Origin: Nephromyces sp. MM_2019
Lineage: Eukaryota > Apicomplexa > Aconoidasida > Nephromycida
Direction: 5' to 3'
Length of the DNA: 64,000 nucleotides
Assembly (NCBI GenBank): GCA_015657535.1
Contig: JADHZB010000596.1
Span: 1-64,000 of the forward strand
The position numbers and the translations under genes were made by a program. The notes beneath the pieces are model-generated. The model searched no databases and was not told where the DNA came from. It saw only the letters and a program-made list of their open reading frames with translations. This document shows, one piece after another, positions 12,759 to 26,800 of this stretch. Position 1 is the first letter of the stretch, and each line of letters begins with the position of its first letter.

Positions 12759-15700
12759 ATGTGGCCGCAAAACCCCCGAATGGACCAACCATCTCCCCCT
12801 CCACCGCCATATGCCCCAGGCAAAATCCCATCTCTCCCTTATCCAAACACCTTACCACAAAATTCCCCTATGCAAATGATTTCTCCATCCTTCTCACAAC
12901 AGGGACTTACTAATTACCAGCCTAGCCCACTCAACAGTTCATGGGGCACACAACAAATGGGCTCATACACAGGTCTATCTACTACTACAGCTAACAAACC
13001 TCCATTAGCCCCGTATGGGTATATGAACACTGATTTCCAACGCCTCCAAGCCTCTCCCTATTTCTATGGGGGACAAACCCAGGTTACAAACCCAAGCAAC
13101 AATTTCAATGCCACCAGCCCAGAAGACAACACACTTATTCCCCCTCCTCAAGATACTGAACTCACAAACACCATCCACCTCGTTGCAGGTAAATGTTCAT
13201 ATGCATGAATTAAATATTATTTTTAATTTTTTGAATAGATGAGGCTTTACTTAATCATAGATTCCTGTGCTTGGTTATATAATACCTAATTTACACATAT
13301 TGATCTTACTCCTGCTACCCCTAACACATTTTTCACCATCTTTTACCAAATCTTCTCACAGAACATTGCTCCAAAAACGTTGATTTGGAGGCTTATGTTA
13401 GAAAGAACAATGGCCACGAATTCAAATTTCGATTTTTAGTTGGTGGCGAAGGCTCTGATTATTTTCGCTGGGCACTCAATTGCTTCCGAAGGGGAGTTAA
13501 CCCAACCACTATAAATCAAAATGTAAATACAAACATGCACACTGTAGAATTATATATTTAAATTGACTAATTTACAGAATATACTATTGCACCATCTAAT
13601 ACGTCTTATAGAATCGGATACTAGATTAGATACAAATACATATTTTGCTTCTCTTTTGATGCGATTACATTGATTAGATATATATTCTTCTCTTATACTT
13701 CTTACGCAGGATTTACCTGAATCACAATCAGCACTCAATGATGAAGAGAAGGAATTACAAGAAGTGATCAAAACATTTGAATGTATGTGCACATTATTTT
13801 TACTATTTCAATTCTTTCTAATCTAATTTACTTTTTTTCCTTTAGTACCCGCAAATATCTCACCCTTAAATGAATCTCTTAATAAGGAATTGGATGGTAC
13901 GAACACACTCTTTCATAATTGGCTCACAATAAAAAACATATATATAATAAATCCACATATTCTCACATATTTACAATTTATATATATATATCTTACACCT
14001 CATTATACGCACTTATACAGATATTTCGACTACACTACTTCATCAAGCTACGCCTGAAAATATTTTAAATGCACGTCATTGGGTTGAAGTTAATTTTTCT
14101 AATAATGAAGTTGCCAAACAAATCCCATTTGCAATCTACAATAAAATCTCGAACATTTCTAACTTTCCACAGCAACTTCATTTGTTATACGTGGTCCACG
14201 ATGTTTTACAAGTATATACATCAATATCTACACACATTTAGATATTCTATCTGATTTACACATGAATATATCTATTTAGATAATGAACTAATAATTGTAT
14301 GCATCTATAATTCACTTCAAAATTGTACATAAATTTGAGAAATGATTCATTCCTTATAAAACCAAAGCAAATCCTTTGATATCTGAGCTGATAATTACTC
14401 GGAAAGATGATTTGATAGATGACAAACATTAAGTTTCTATATTGCACACATAGAATGAGGTGGTTAAAGAGGATAATGTCGAACTCAGACGTTATAACAT
14501 ACATTTTAAACCATACTTAGCTTGGATATTACGGGCCGTCTATCAATCAGGCCAAAAATTAAATGATCAATCTGAAGAAAAGGTAATCTTTTATATAAGG
14601 AACCATTCATACACACATTCTAATTGCCACAGACGTTCATACGCACACCTTTATATACACACGTCCATACAAACATACTTTTATATACCCCCAAAATTCA
14701 TACTGCACTATACTCCTTGATACCCACACAATAGCAACTCAACTGAGATTATAATACATGCCTATTACATCTTTATTTTGCTTTCTCACCCTATATATAA
14801 GCTTATATATAAAGTCATTCTATATCCTATATACACACATCCACTTGACTCATTTTTACTTCAATAGCCCCTGTGCTACAAATCAACGATTCTACTCACC
14901 TTCTAAAACTAGTTCATTCGTCATGGTTATTATTTGTATATATATATGGTCCCGGTACATAAGTATATCTATAAATGAATCTATATTTATTCTACATATG
15001 TGTGTGTGTGTGTGTTTGTATTCAAAAGGTCTCAGCAATCCTTGACTTATGGCGAACTCGAAATATTTTGACGGTTGAAGAGCACACACAAATAAAAAAA
15101 TTATTGGCTGCTAAAAATATTCCTCTCTCTAATAAGGCTGATTCAACAAAGAAAAAACGAAGGTACATACACACATTTTTTTGGATTCTAATATATAAAT
15201 TTATACAAATGAATAAATAGATAAATACAACATTTATAAATAAACACAATAAAAAAATTATATTTCAATATTTAAACATATATTTAATATACACACATAC
15301 CAAAATACATAAAGAAATATATATTAATAGATATATATTGATTATTCCTACATTTTATTAGCCGATTTGACAAGGGACCACCGACTTCCAATGATAATGC
15401 AATTCCAACATCATCTTTTATATCACCCACACAACCTGTAGTGAGTTATTTTACTTCTTATAATTTAATTCCAATTTGTTTTAATAAATAGTGTAAGCTG
15501 TGTGTGTGACACTCATTGTTTCATTCATCCGCCACACAGATAATATCTGTGTGTATAATGAATATAAAATGTGTTGGGATAACTCTTAGAAATATATGTT
15601 AGAACATATTTAACAATATGTTACATAATTATTAAATTAAAAGTTAGGTTTATTTACACAAAATCTTCTAAATTTTATTTCAGGTATTTAATACATTTTA

Positions 15701-18496
15701 CCCACCAGGTATGACTACTATACCCCAATTCCAGGTAAATTTAATAACACACATATGCTCATAAATTCAAATTTATACATAAGTTCAGTCTTTTAATTGA
15801 GTATAAAAAGCGATTAAGGTTCTCTAAGATGATTTTCCACATTTTATTAACACAAAATAATCAACTTCATTTATTTTACACACAATTATTAACACTAACA
15901 GCCACAATTTCAACCTATGATGGGCATGATGCAACCATATCCCATACCTAATACACCTCTACCCAACCCATTCATTTCGCCCACAGTCCCCACAATGGGT
16001 AAATGATTAATTAACCTACTGATTATGTGACTCTATCATATAAATTAAATACACCTCATACAAAACAATAACATGCAAATACCTGAATATAACAGACCAA
16101 TACATACATTTCACATACACATATTAAACACACACCTATTTTGATGCATTAATAGATATAATTGGGCACACCTTCAATGTTATTACTCCTTACATATATA
16201 TTAACAACTCTAAGCAATCTAATAGCAAACACAACTCACTCATAAAATATTCAATGCACATTCACAACACACTTCATAACTTACACACATCCACAGCTCA
16301 CTTATTCACACCCAGAAATATGTGAGATTCGCACATTATAAAAGTTTCATTACACTCTACACACATAGAACCGTATTCATACAGAGGATTTAATGACTAT
16401 ATGTGTGTGTGTACGCAGTGAATAATTTCCCTCCACCCCCACCTTTAGCAAGTGGCTTTGGAAATCGACCCGAAGCAATCAATCAATCAATAGATAATAT
16501 CTCAGTTGGTGTTATGGCCTCTCTTTTTAAATCATTATCAAAGCGAGTATGTATGTTTTTGTTGAGTTATAATGAAATGATTTTTTATAGCAATGCGTGA
16601 ATTCGATTGTTCTCAATTTACATAACTGTTTGTAATCAGAATTGATCTTATTTTATATAAATATGGGTTCTATAAGGATTTAGTTTTTGGATCTATATTA
16701 CATATGAATGCTTCTTAATAATAAATCTCGCATTCCCACACACTCACCCGATAGAAATCCACACAGCTCACCCACACACATACATTTGAATATAATCTAC
16801 ACTCCACAGGGAAAAAATATGCAAACTGCATTTGTCCCTTACAAACCACTGGATCCTATGTCGGCCTCTCAGTTTCTATCTCGTAAGCTTTAACTACATA
16901 AAAAATATTTTTAAGCACAATCACATAAAATATAACACACACTTCACATTTAAATAATACTGTAGGTTCTAATTAGATTATATATTGACACTTTGTAGAA
17001 CATAATTATCTTGTATGCAAACTCTTTTTTATTGACATTATCTTTCTTCCAGAGACACTCTTTTAATGTGTGAATATATACATCTTTTACAAATTCTTTT
17101 ATTTTGTGTGTATTTTATGTTTATTTAGCTCTTGATCCCCCCAGTGATTATATATTGGATCGAGTTGACAATTTCTACCAAGACTTAAAGCGTGCTGAAA
17201 TAATTCCAGATAAGAAACCGTACGTCAGATTACTAAATTTAATTTATATATGCAAAAACATATTTATGTATTTATGTATATACATGTACACACACGTATT
17301 CACATACACTAATACGCATATATATATATATAGTGGAAAACCAAAGAGTAGTAAGAGGCGTCCTACACGTAGCAGCAGTCGATCAAACAGTTCACGCTCA
17401 AAGAGTTCATCTCCTGAAAGGTTACCATCATAGTCTATTTAACTAAGATTGATTTAGTAGTTATTCAAATATTGAATGTGTATATTGGTTGATAATTATC
17501 CTACCATTAATTATGTTATATATATATATATATTTATATTCATATTATCATAAAATGTACCTACTTGTTCTTACGCATATAATAGACGACATAGGACAAG
17601 GGAAAGGACACGACGTCCCTCATTAGATTTGGTAAGGCCTTCTGCATGGGTCCAAGAGGAAATGGGAGTAGGAGAAGATGGATCAGTCCTCGGTAAGTTT
17701 ATCACTCAGTGGCATATCCTATTTGTATGAATTTCCTATTAATATTCACATATTCTCCAATCTCCTTGATGGTTGTGTGTAAACATATTCTGTAATAACT
17801 TAATTAATATACATTTAGACACCTATCAAATCGTTTACACATATTTTGTCCAATCACTTGATTAATATAACCTTAGGCATCTATCAAAATAGTACACCTA
17901 CACACCAAACCATCATACTAGATTTATATAGACCCAAAAATCGACTCCATAACATATATTCATACACATTTATTTCAGCATCTGGCACTAAGAGTGAATA
18001 TCTCGGATTGGGAGCTGGCAACATGGCCGCAGAAACAGATGTCTTTGAACGATATAGACGACAAAGGGCTAGCAAATACCATGAACACATTGCACATAAG
18101 TTAGCCGAATTTTATGTTAGATTTTAAATTGCTTATTATGATCTCACACATTTTTCTCAAAAAGTATAAGTTTCTTCAAATTTTAAATGCTCAATAAACA
18201 TTATTATAATGCAGCCAAGCTTCACGAAGGGACACTGGTAGCTCAAGAAGGATTCCAGACTCGGAAAAGTTATGTTATATTTGCCAACAAGTAAGTTTAT
18301 ACACTTTCACAAATACATATATATATATCTGCAATATATCAATGAATACAAATTTAGTATAAATATATATAGACATCTTTATAATTCCAACTATTGATTT
18401 ATTATAATATGAACTACGAGCACGCTTTATTATCTTACATAATCACATTATCAGCCTGGACATATTGCTAAAGATTGTAAATTTGGACTTACATAG
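12759..18496 (+). CDS. CHERP-like U2 snRNP-associated splicing factor (SURP, CID, RS, G-patch-like motif, zinc knuckle)
   Basis: CHERP-family proteins act in U2 snRNP-linked pre-mRNA splicing in the nucleus. Exons: 12759-13188, 13362-13522, 13710-13782, 13846-13896, 14021-14211, 14454-14582, 15029-15162, 15362-15440, 15684-15734, 15902-15998, 16419-16546, 16810-16882, 17129-17219, 17334-17420, 17586-17692, 17979-18099, 18215-18290 and 18455-18496. All phases agree and give 706 residues. The N terminus is Pro/Gln-rich. A SURP-like segment (KFRFLVGGEGSDYFRWAL) lies near 160-180. A CID spans about 250-365, with LHLLYVVHDVLQ and ILDLWRTRNIL. The segment GVMASLFKSL..YKPLDP matches the CHERP region after the CID. 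An RS-rich stretch lies near 565-590. A G-patch-like YLGLGAG..FERYRRQRASKYHEH follows near 630-665. The protein ends in a CCHC zinc knuckle, CYICQQPGHIAKDC. An extra in-phase exon, 13578-13646, is possible but would need a GC donor. Confidence 0.88.
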
Positions 18497-20898
18497 GATT
18501 AACTCTAAATAATATTAATGAAACGTTAGCACAACTTATTTAATTAACACGACCTATCTCTAACCAAAATAGATCTCCCTATATCTAGCTATGTGTCTAT
18601 CATCTATACATTTATATAGCAAGACTCCACCCAATTTAATGCTATTATACACATAAGCACCTTTTGTATACCTGAACTCAGATTGAATTTATCATTTTTA
18701 TTATAAATTCTAACTCGTAATAATTATAAAATTATCCAGAAATAAATTACATATAAAAATATGTTCTGAACCATGAAAAGAACGTCTTAACTACTTGAAA
18801 GTTTATTAATATTATTCTCTACAAACCGATTTCTTTATTAAGTAAGCCTTTGCTCACATTGATTTTGATACAATTGGTGGAATATTTTAGTAAATAAATA
18901 TATGATTTCTACTGTTAAATTTGATTTATTTTGAGTTCTTTGTTTTTATCAAATATCAAATATATTCACTTTTCCTATTCGACTCTTAAATGACTTAAAT
19001 TATTTTTAGAAAGTAGTATGTTTAATGAAAAAGTTAAACCAATTCGTTAGTTTCCTCTAGATATTTAGATCCAAAATTGAGTCAAACCTATGCATAGATA
19101 AAAATTCTTTTGTACAAGTGTGTGGTGTATCAAATATCATAATTCATCTCAAGTATCTTGGTTTGTGTTTAATGTCATCTTCTATACTACGCTTTATACT
19201 GTGCGTGAAGTGTCATTATTTGTGTATAATTATCATAATGTATAAATTAATAGAGATTTAAACCCAAGCCAATTCTTACTCAAAATAATCCATATGTCTA
19301 AAATTTAGGCTATACGTAGCTACATTTCGAGTTTTTCCTGTAAATAGTGTAAGAAACTATCCATAAAACTCAATAGCTTATGAATACTTATCTTCCATTG
19401 TTTTTTTATATAATCATGATAAATGATACTGCTCATATATTAGAGAAAAGTTTCAGACCCTATGATTCTTTTATTCAGCCAAGATTATTTCCAGCACTCT
19501 GCTTTAACCCTATTTTACTTGGTATTAGTGTTTGGGCAATTTTGATATGAATATCAATAAGCTTAAGAACACCTAAAAGAGATAGGACTTGTTCTCCTTT
19601 TATCAATTTTCTTGGGTACTGTTATTAATATCTCACTTTTGGGTGGTGAAGTCTATTTTTAACGACTTTCTAAAATTTATAAAGGGCAAATAATTTTAGT
19701 TTAGATGATTGAACTTTTGGTGAAAATTTCTTAAAAAACAATTCACCATCAATTATCTTTTAACGCTAAATTTAAAAAAAATCAATTTGGTATAGCACAT
19801 GTTTTACATGCTTTTGCATTAATTTTTCACATAAATCGTCGCTGCACGTGAAGTAGAGTTATTTAAATTATTTTTTTATATGTTTCGATGTATTTTTTGT
19901 ATTAAGGTGGTTTTTTATGAGTTATAATTATTATTGTTTTATATAGGTTTAGCTTAAAGAGCCGATTAGTTATGGGTATTGATGTTATTACTTGTGAAAA
20001 TACTTGATTGATTCCAAAATTTGTGTAAATCACAATTTTTTATATACTTTGTACTTAAAAACCACTTATATGAATAATTTTCACATGTATGAGTAGGTGG
20101 CGCACAAATTATACATAAAGATTGCTTAGGTAGAAAATTTGGTTTTGAACGTTTACTTGTTTAAAGCGTATTTAAATGAATAGTGATATGAGATCCATAC
20201 ATGTTAATTTTACTTGCTTGTGTGAGTTGATTTGCTTATATATTTGTAGATGTATGCTTGAGCATGTGTGCATGAATGAAATTATGCGAGAAAATGTACA
20301 CATCTAAATGTACTTGTGATACTATACTTGTGAAATCGTAGGTGTGCAAATAAGATTTGTGTGAGTGCACACAACACACGTGTGAACAAAAATTTGTTGG
20401 TTCAAAGCAACTGTGCTTTGAAGCTATAAAAGCCAATTATGCATACATTATATATAACTTATGCATATATATACTTAAAGGTTGTGTGTATATGCAGGTA
20501 TCCAAATTTTTTCCAAAGACATTTTTTAGAACATCCAAAAGCTCAATAGATATATACATACATATTATATATATAACAACAAAGTGTCTCTACAGCCTAT
20601 TCTAAACAATGCTCAATCGTTGTTATATTCTTCTGAGACAACAAAAAACAAATTTATCCGTTTTAACTAATCTTTCCTCAATACTAATACAACTTATAAA
20701 ACATTTCTAACCCAACCTCTACCCAAATCCTCATTGTGGTGTACCTTTACAACACACCATCTGGGGATAAAATCATATATAATGGTTGATTCTATGTGTG
20801 TCTTGGCCTCCTTTGTGTATAATTTTACCAAATCTATTTCATTTGACTATTGATCGCATTGCACCCCACTGCTATTTACGAACTCTACCCATCCATCT
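18497..20898 (+). other. Intergenic, 2.4 kb
   Basis: Spacer between the CHERP-like gene and the next plus-strand gene. Short open frames near 20236-20605 lie in TG/CA-rich sequence and have no supporting splice sites. The last 400 bases become CA-richer on the + strand, as seen before other genes here. No promoter motif was recognised. Confidence 0.45.
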
Positions 20899-23800
20899 AT
20901 GGAGTACAGACTCACCAATATGAAAAGAGTTTCTCCGGTAAATTTACTATATATAAACTGTACGTAAACCAACCAAAGCATTTCTCAGGAATGCTAACCT
21001 AAATGTCTTTATGTCTTTGTTGACCAATGCCCACTTGCTTTTACATAGGCTTCGTGTGTATATGTGTCCTATTTGATAATGATATCTTAACGCATTCAGG
21101 CTCCTATGTTTATTCTGTGCTTAAATAAATACACCTTTATATACCTTCGCCATAACTGTACTATAGGGGTTTCACCCCACACGTATTTATCTCTTAAGCT
21201 CTTAAAGTAAAGTTAAGCACAGACTTGCTTTCTAAAATGACTAAATTTAAGACTAAAAATTCCTTGAAATTTTACTTAACACTGGGCCTAGCTCACTCAA
21301 CTGACTGAACAAGCTTTTAGTAAACATACATATTAAACCAAGTCATTAAAATTTCAATTCCCAAACCCCATACAAATAAGTATAGAGAATCCCACATTAG
21401 GGTTTCCAATCACACAAATACACTGAATTTATTACGTATATACACCTCAATAATTAGGTACTTTTATGAGGTTTTTAATTTTCCAAGTCACTTTATTGCT
21501 GAAAGTAGTTATTTTTGTAGCAAGAAGCTTTTAAAAATCAAAATCATTTCATTTACAGAGGCTTGAAACATTTAGAATACATATGTTTTAACTTCAGAAC
21601 ATTCCTCACTCTGGCCAAGGTTTGAGTAGAATATCACGGGCAAAACCTACTTCGCTACACTCGCCTGATGACGTATACATACACAACACATCACCTAGCC
21701 CAAGTAAAGCCATATCAAATATGTACACACTTTAGATAACAGATCAACTCTGAACAAGCCTTAGCTTATGTCACATATGGACATATTACAGACAACATAA
21801 CAATTTGGCATATCTACACAGGCTCTTTGACTCAATTCTTTGTTAAATAGCACATAATCTAAATATAAAAGATTTCTATTTATGTCATAATTTATAATGT
21901 ACTTAATTTTTAATTATCAGGTAACAATAACATTCCTAAACGTAATTCACTAAATCAGGGTCGCACATCACAGCATCGATGTACGTTGCACCTTATGACA
22001 CTAAAATATGCTAACTTTACTTAGCTTTACCACTATATTCCACATGTATAATTACGCAGTGAAACTATTTTTACATTTCATCTGATAAACATTTTTGAAA
22101 ATATTTTCGTTTTCGAAAAGATTCCCCCTACGAAGATCCTTACAACTATGGCTACTTTTCAAGGCATCAAGAGAAACCTAAACTACGTCTTTCAACATCA
22201 AAGCAAAGGATGGAAGATGTACGTTCCTCACTCATAAATTGAAGCTTCCACAAAATTCCACACACTTGTATACACCCTTTGATACACTGATGCACTATTC
22301 ACCATATTTGTGTTACCTAGAAATTAGTAAATTTCCATATCAATTTTATATATCTTACAACAATTTAAATTTCTTAGGAGAGAACAAGACGTGTACAGCA
22401 ATATCGCAGAAGGAGTTGGAAATCAAAAAACGATTTAGACAATCCATATGATAAATCCCCCCAAACATATGATAAATACACACCACAACACCCAAAGTAA
22501 AATTTTAAATAATTTTTTTCCTATCAATTTTCTATAGTATTTATATCTTCTCTGGGTAGAGATTGTGTTTCAGAGCTGAAAGTGATTAAGCATATCTGCT
22601 ATACATATATATTCTTTTTAAACAAGTTTATCTATATATATTTTTTTTTCTGTAGCCTTCTACATCATACATAATTGAATTTTAGACATATTTTAATAGT
22701 TTTCTCTAAGCTCGTATTGTATGTAATTAGAATCATAAGCCTCTGAGATATGAAATCCAATTATTTAAGCAACTTTTTTGAATGCATCTATGCCAAAGCA
22801 ATCTTGAGTGATTATTTTACTCAATTTAATAAATAGATGCATTTCTTGTATTCCTAATTACATAACTTTGTTTCTGATTTTCTTGAAATTGCAGCCATAT
22901 GCAGGCATATCAGCATACATCCTCACTTCATACACTTCATCAGCCTTCAATCTCACATCCTACTTATCACATGCACCACACCTCCATACCCCCACATCAC
23001 ATATATCAAGACTCACAACGACCCTCTACCCAAACATATCATGCACATCAAAATACACACCACCCCATTACACCTTCTCGGCACGCTCAAATTCGTACAA
23101 CTCCGAATAATCACACACACTATCAACCCACTTCAGCTCCTATCATAAACATTCCCAATGCTCCTATCCCTCCACCCATTGAGAAATCCTTACCTCCTAT
23201 ACATGCCTTACTTCCCTCGCTCCCACACTTCATACGAAACGAAGACATACCAATTCTAAACGATATATCAACTGTTCTACACCCTTCACAAGCAAATAAT
23301 TTCCCAAATGTTGAAAATGCTAAAATTGGTGTCAATTGCACACCAATGGACAAATATAAATTTCTTTATTCTAACCAAACTTCTAAGATAAACAACAAGA
23401 GTTCATCTAGCTCTACAGAACCCGTTCCTTATATAGTAGCTCCAACACAAACATACACACAAAATTATAGCTCACAATCATACAGAAACAGCCAAGAAGT
23501 AGATAATGGATATAATGAATTTCATACTGAGCAACCCCATGCACCTCCACCACCACTAGCTGACCTTAAAATTACTCCCACACCTAACTTTAGTAGCTAT
23601 CAACAGAACCCCCAAATTTCTATCACACGACATTTGACAAATAATGGGGTTGAACACCACATCAGTAAGTCATAAATGTTGGGGAAGGATATGTGTACTT
23701 ATTTGTGTTTGTTTATAATCAGAAATCTTGATTTCGATAATTATTTTAAGCATCCATACATATCGATATTTCACTCAATACGTACATACATTCATTAACA

Positions 23801-26800
23801 CCTAAAAAGTGCTAGACAAAATTTTAAATAATGTAACTTCACACACAGAATTTCCAATGTCTAATATACAATTGCAACCATCTCCACCCTCCGTACCACC
23901 TCTCCCTAATCCTAATGAGTCCAAGAAACACCGTGAAAATTCTAATACAAGCCCACAATCGAAATCTATTATTCCTACACATTCCATGGCTTATTCACCT
24001 ACAAACCAACCTGATATAGATGGTGATAAAACACCAGAATTACCCCCAAATCTCAAGGGGAATGAAATTTTTGGGAATAGGACTTCTAGCATACAAGATT
24101 GGTCTAGTAAGAGGCACAAAGCATCTTTTGTTAGTGAAGGTTCACCTACGAAACATAGGCGGATAAGCTTCAGAGAACCACAATTGCACACTTTTCATCG
24201 CAGCGCTGATCAAGGTATCAATATCTACACATATACATTTATTTTACATTCACTTCAATACACGTATGTTACCTAATTAGCCTACGTAAGTTTAAATTGA
24301 GTATTTACAACTTTACAGCTGTATATATGTATAAATAAGGACCCGTAACTACACTTATCTTTAATTCCTAAGCTAAAATTTATTTAATTAAAACTATCTA
24401 ACACTTATTCTCAGCCAATACACCTTTAAATAAATCAAACTTCAAGATAGCCGTACCTACAACATCCAAGAACTTATTGACAGTAAGTTTCTTGCTTTAT
24501 GATATTTCTGTGTGTAAAATTTTATCATTATAATTTTCTGTATATCAAAGTTATAACTATTAAGAAAAAGTCCTAAATTTCAAATTTATCTAATCAAAAT
24601 AATGGTATTCAGAATTCAAGGAGAACTTCTGTTGGTAATCATAAAGGGGCCAACCAATTAGCCACAGCACCTACCGAACATAAGTTGATTTCTTCAATGA
24701 GAAAATTTAACTATCTTGATGGTAATTTTCATCCTAACTGAATTATTGTTTTGCTAACATAATTTAGTGTAATAGAAAACACAAAGAATTTTAAAGCTCT
24801 TATATGTATTATTTAAAGCGATATATATATATATATATATTTATAACTATGTTCCATATACAATATATATATATATATATGTTTTATCTATGTGTAATCT
24901 TAAAGGTAATCAAAGGCTTGTTAACCTTAACAATGTCGAAATTATCAAGGGCCTCCTTGATAAATATAAGATCCCTCACCCTCCTGGAAATTTTCAAACT
25001 CAAACTTACTTCAAATCTAGTAAACACAAGCCACTTCTTATAGAAGAATGCTCACACATTATACAGGTTAATCAAGTTTATTTTTAAATACCTAGATATA
25101 CTAGCTGGGTTTTTTTAATGTGTTTACACACAATAGCAGTTGGAGGCACATTGCTTATACAGCGTCACAGATTGTATTGGCCTATTTTATATAGCTTAGT
25201 ATATATTCTTACATTCTCAAACTTTTTTTTATAATTTAATTTTATCAGTTGGCTGAAGAATTTCGTACTTACACTATCAAAAATTTGATGGACTACCCTC
25301 TAGAGGGTAAATTCAATTCCCAGAGAAAGAACATGCTCATAAAACTGGGTACGGCATCTTATTTCAGAGCTTCATTAAACACAGATACATACAATTTTTT
25401 TTTGCATAAATACCACAAAAGAAATAACTCTAATCTATCTACATTATCCATTTCAATATATATATAATGCTGATCTCTTCAGTATCAACTTTATTTTCTC
25501 AAGTCAACGTTTCTTTCCAAAAAAGAGTAATTGAAAATGGAGGTGTTGATGAATTCTTAACACCTGAAATAAATGTAAGTATTTATGTTTAGATGAATTT
25601 ACTCAATCTATCCTGTTTTGATTTTTATTTGTATATGAATTAATTGCCTGTATCTTTACTGTTTCATTTACTGAGTTTAATCTCTATCCTTTATCCATCT
25701 CTTTTTATTAAGTTTTCCTCATTATTTTTATAATTGCACACCAGATGATTTATATATAACATTTTGCTCACATTTTAAAAAAATTTATTAGCTTGAAATT
25801 TGATGTTTTGTTTTTTAATTTTAAAAAAATTTTATTCTTGTAGCTTCCTCCACCTGTACATATTCTAACTGACCTAAAATTAAGCCCAACCGAAGGAATA
25901 GGAGAATCATTAAAAGAGGTATATGATATTCAAATCAGATGTTTACAATATATATATGTTATTTAACTAAGTGATATCCAAATTTACATGACATAATTTT
26001 ACACATTTATGATATTAGGCCCTTCACAAAGCATTGCAAGAAAAATTTTCCGACCATTTAAAGAGGATGAGCAGGTGAAATCAGTAAATAGTATATATAT
26101 TTATGTTTTTATGTATCTTATTTGTATAATTCATTCATACATATATGATACTCAAATTAACAATCTTAATGTTTAATTTGGTTGCGATTTTTTCCTTTAT
26201 ATATCAAGATACCCTTAATACACACATGTTTACAATTAAAGCCATGATTTTATTTATAGACTTCTTAAGGAATGGAAAGTTATTGAGAATATTGCTTCAG
26301 AAAGCAATTTGAACACTGATAATCTTAGTGCTGATTTGGATGAAAAACTTTCAATTGCTGGCTAGTGAAATATATAATTCATTCATCTATATTTTCTCAA
26401 ACAAAATGAATTAATGTCATCCTGACTTTAAACTAGATTAACACTTTTTCAAATTGGGTTAAAATATATATTTTATAGAAAATTTTTTATTATTGATTAC
26501 AAGCATATTCAGTTTTTAATTGCTAATTTATACTATCTTTATATTTAAAGAGGAAAATGTCCCCATTCCACAAACAACGAGAACTGAAGAGAATCTCAAA
26601 ATAAACGAAACAACTTCAATTGAGGTCTATTTAAAACATTCGATCAAATTTAATTAAAATTGCATAGACAATTTATCTATAAAGAAAAACCTAAGCATAA
26701 CATGTTGTATACATATACAATACACAACAGCACACATTTTTAGATACCTACATTTTGACATATCCCATCAATTTATTTATAATCAATAACCACTCAATTA

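Noticed and set aside
13550..13792. Minus-strand 80-codon open frame
   Set aside because: Antisense to the CHERP-like gene linker region and lacking any motif.
20236..20605. Open frames on both strands, Cys/His-rich on one
   Set aside because: They lie in TG/CA-rich simple sequence, overlap each other and have no domain or phase partner.
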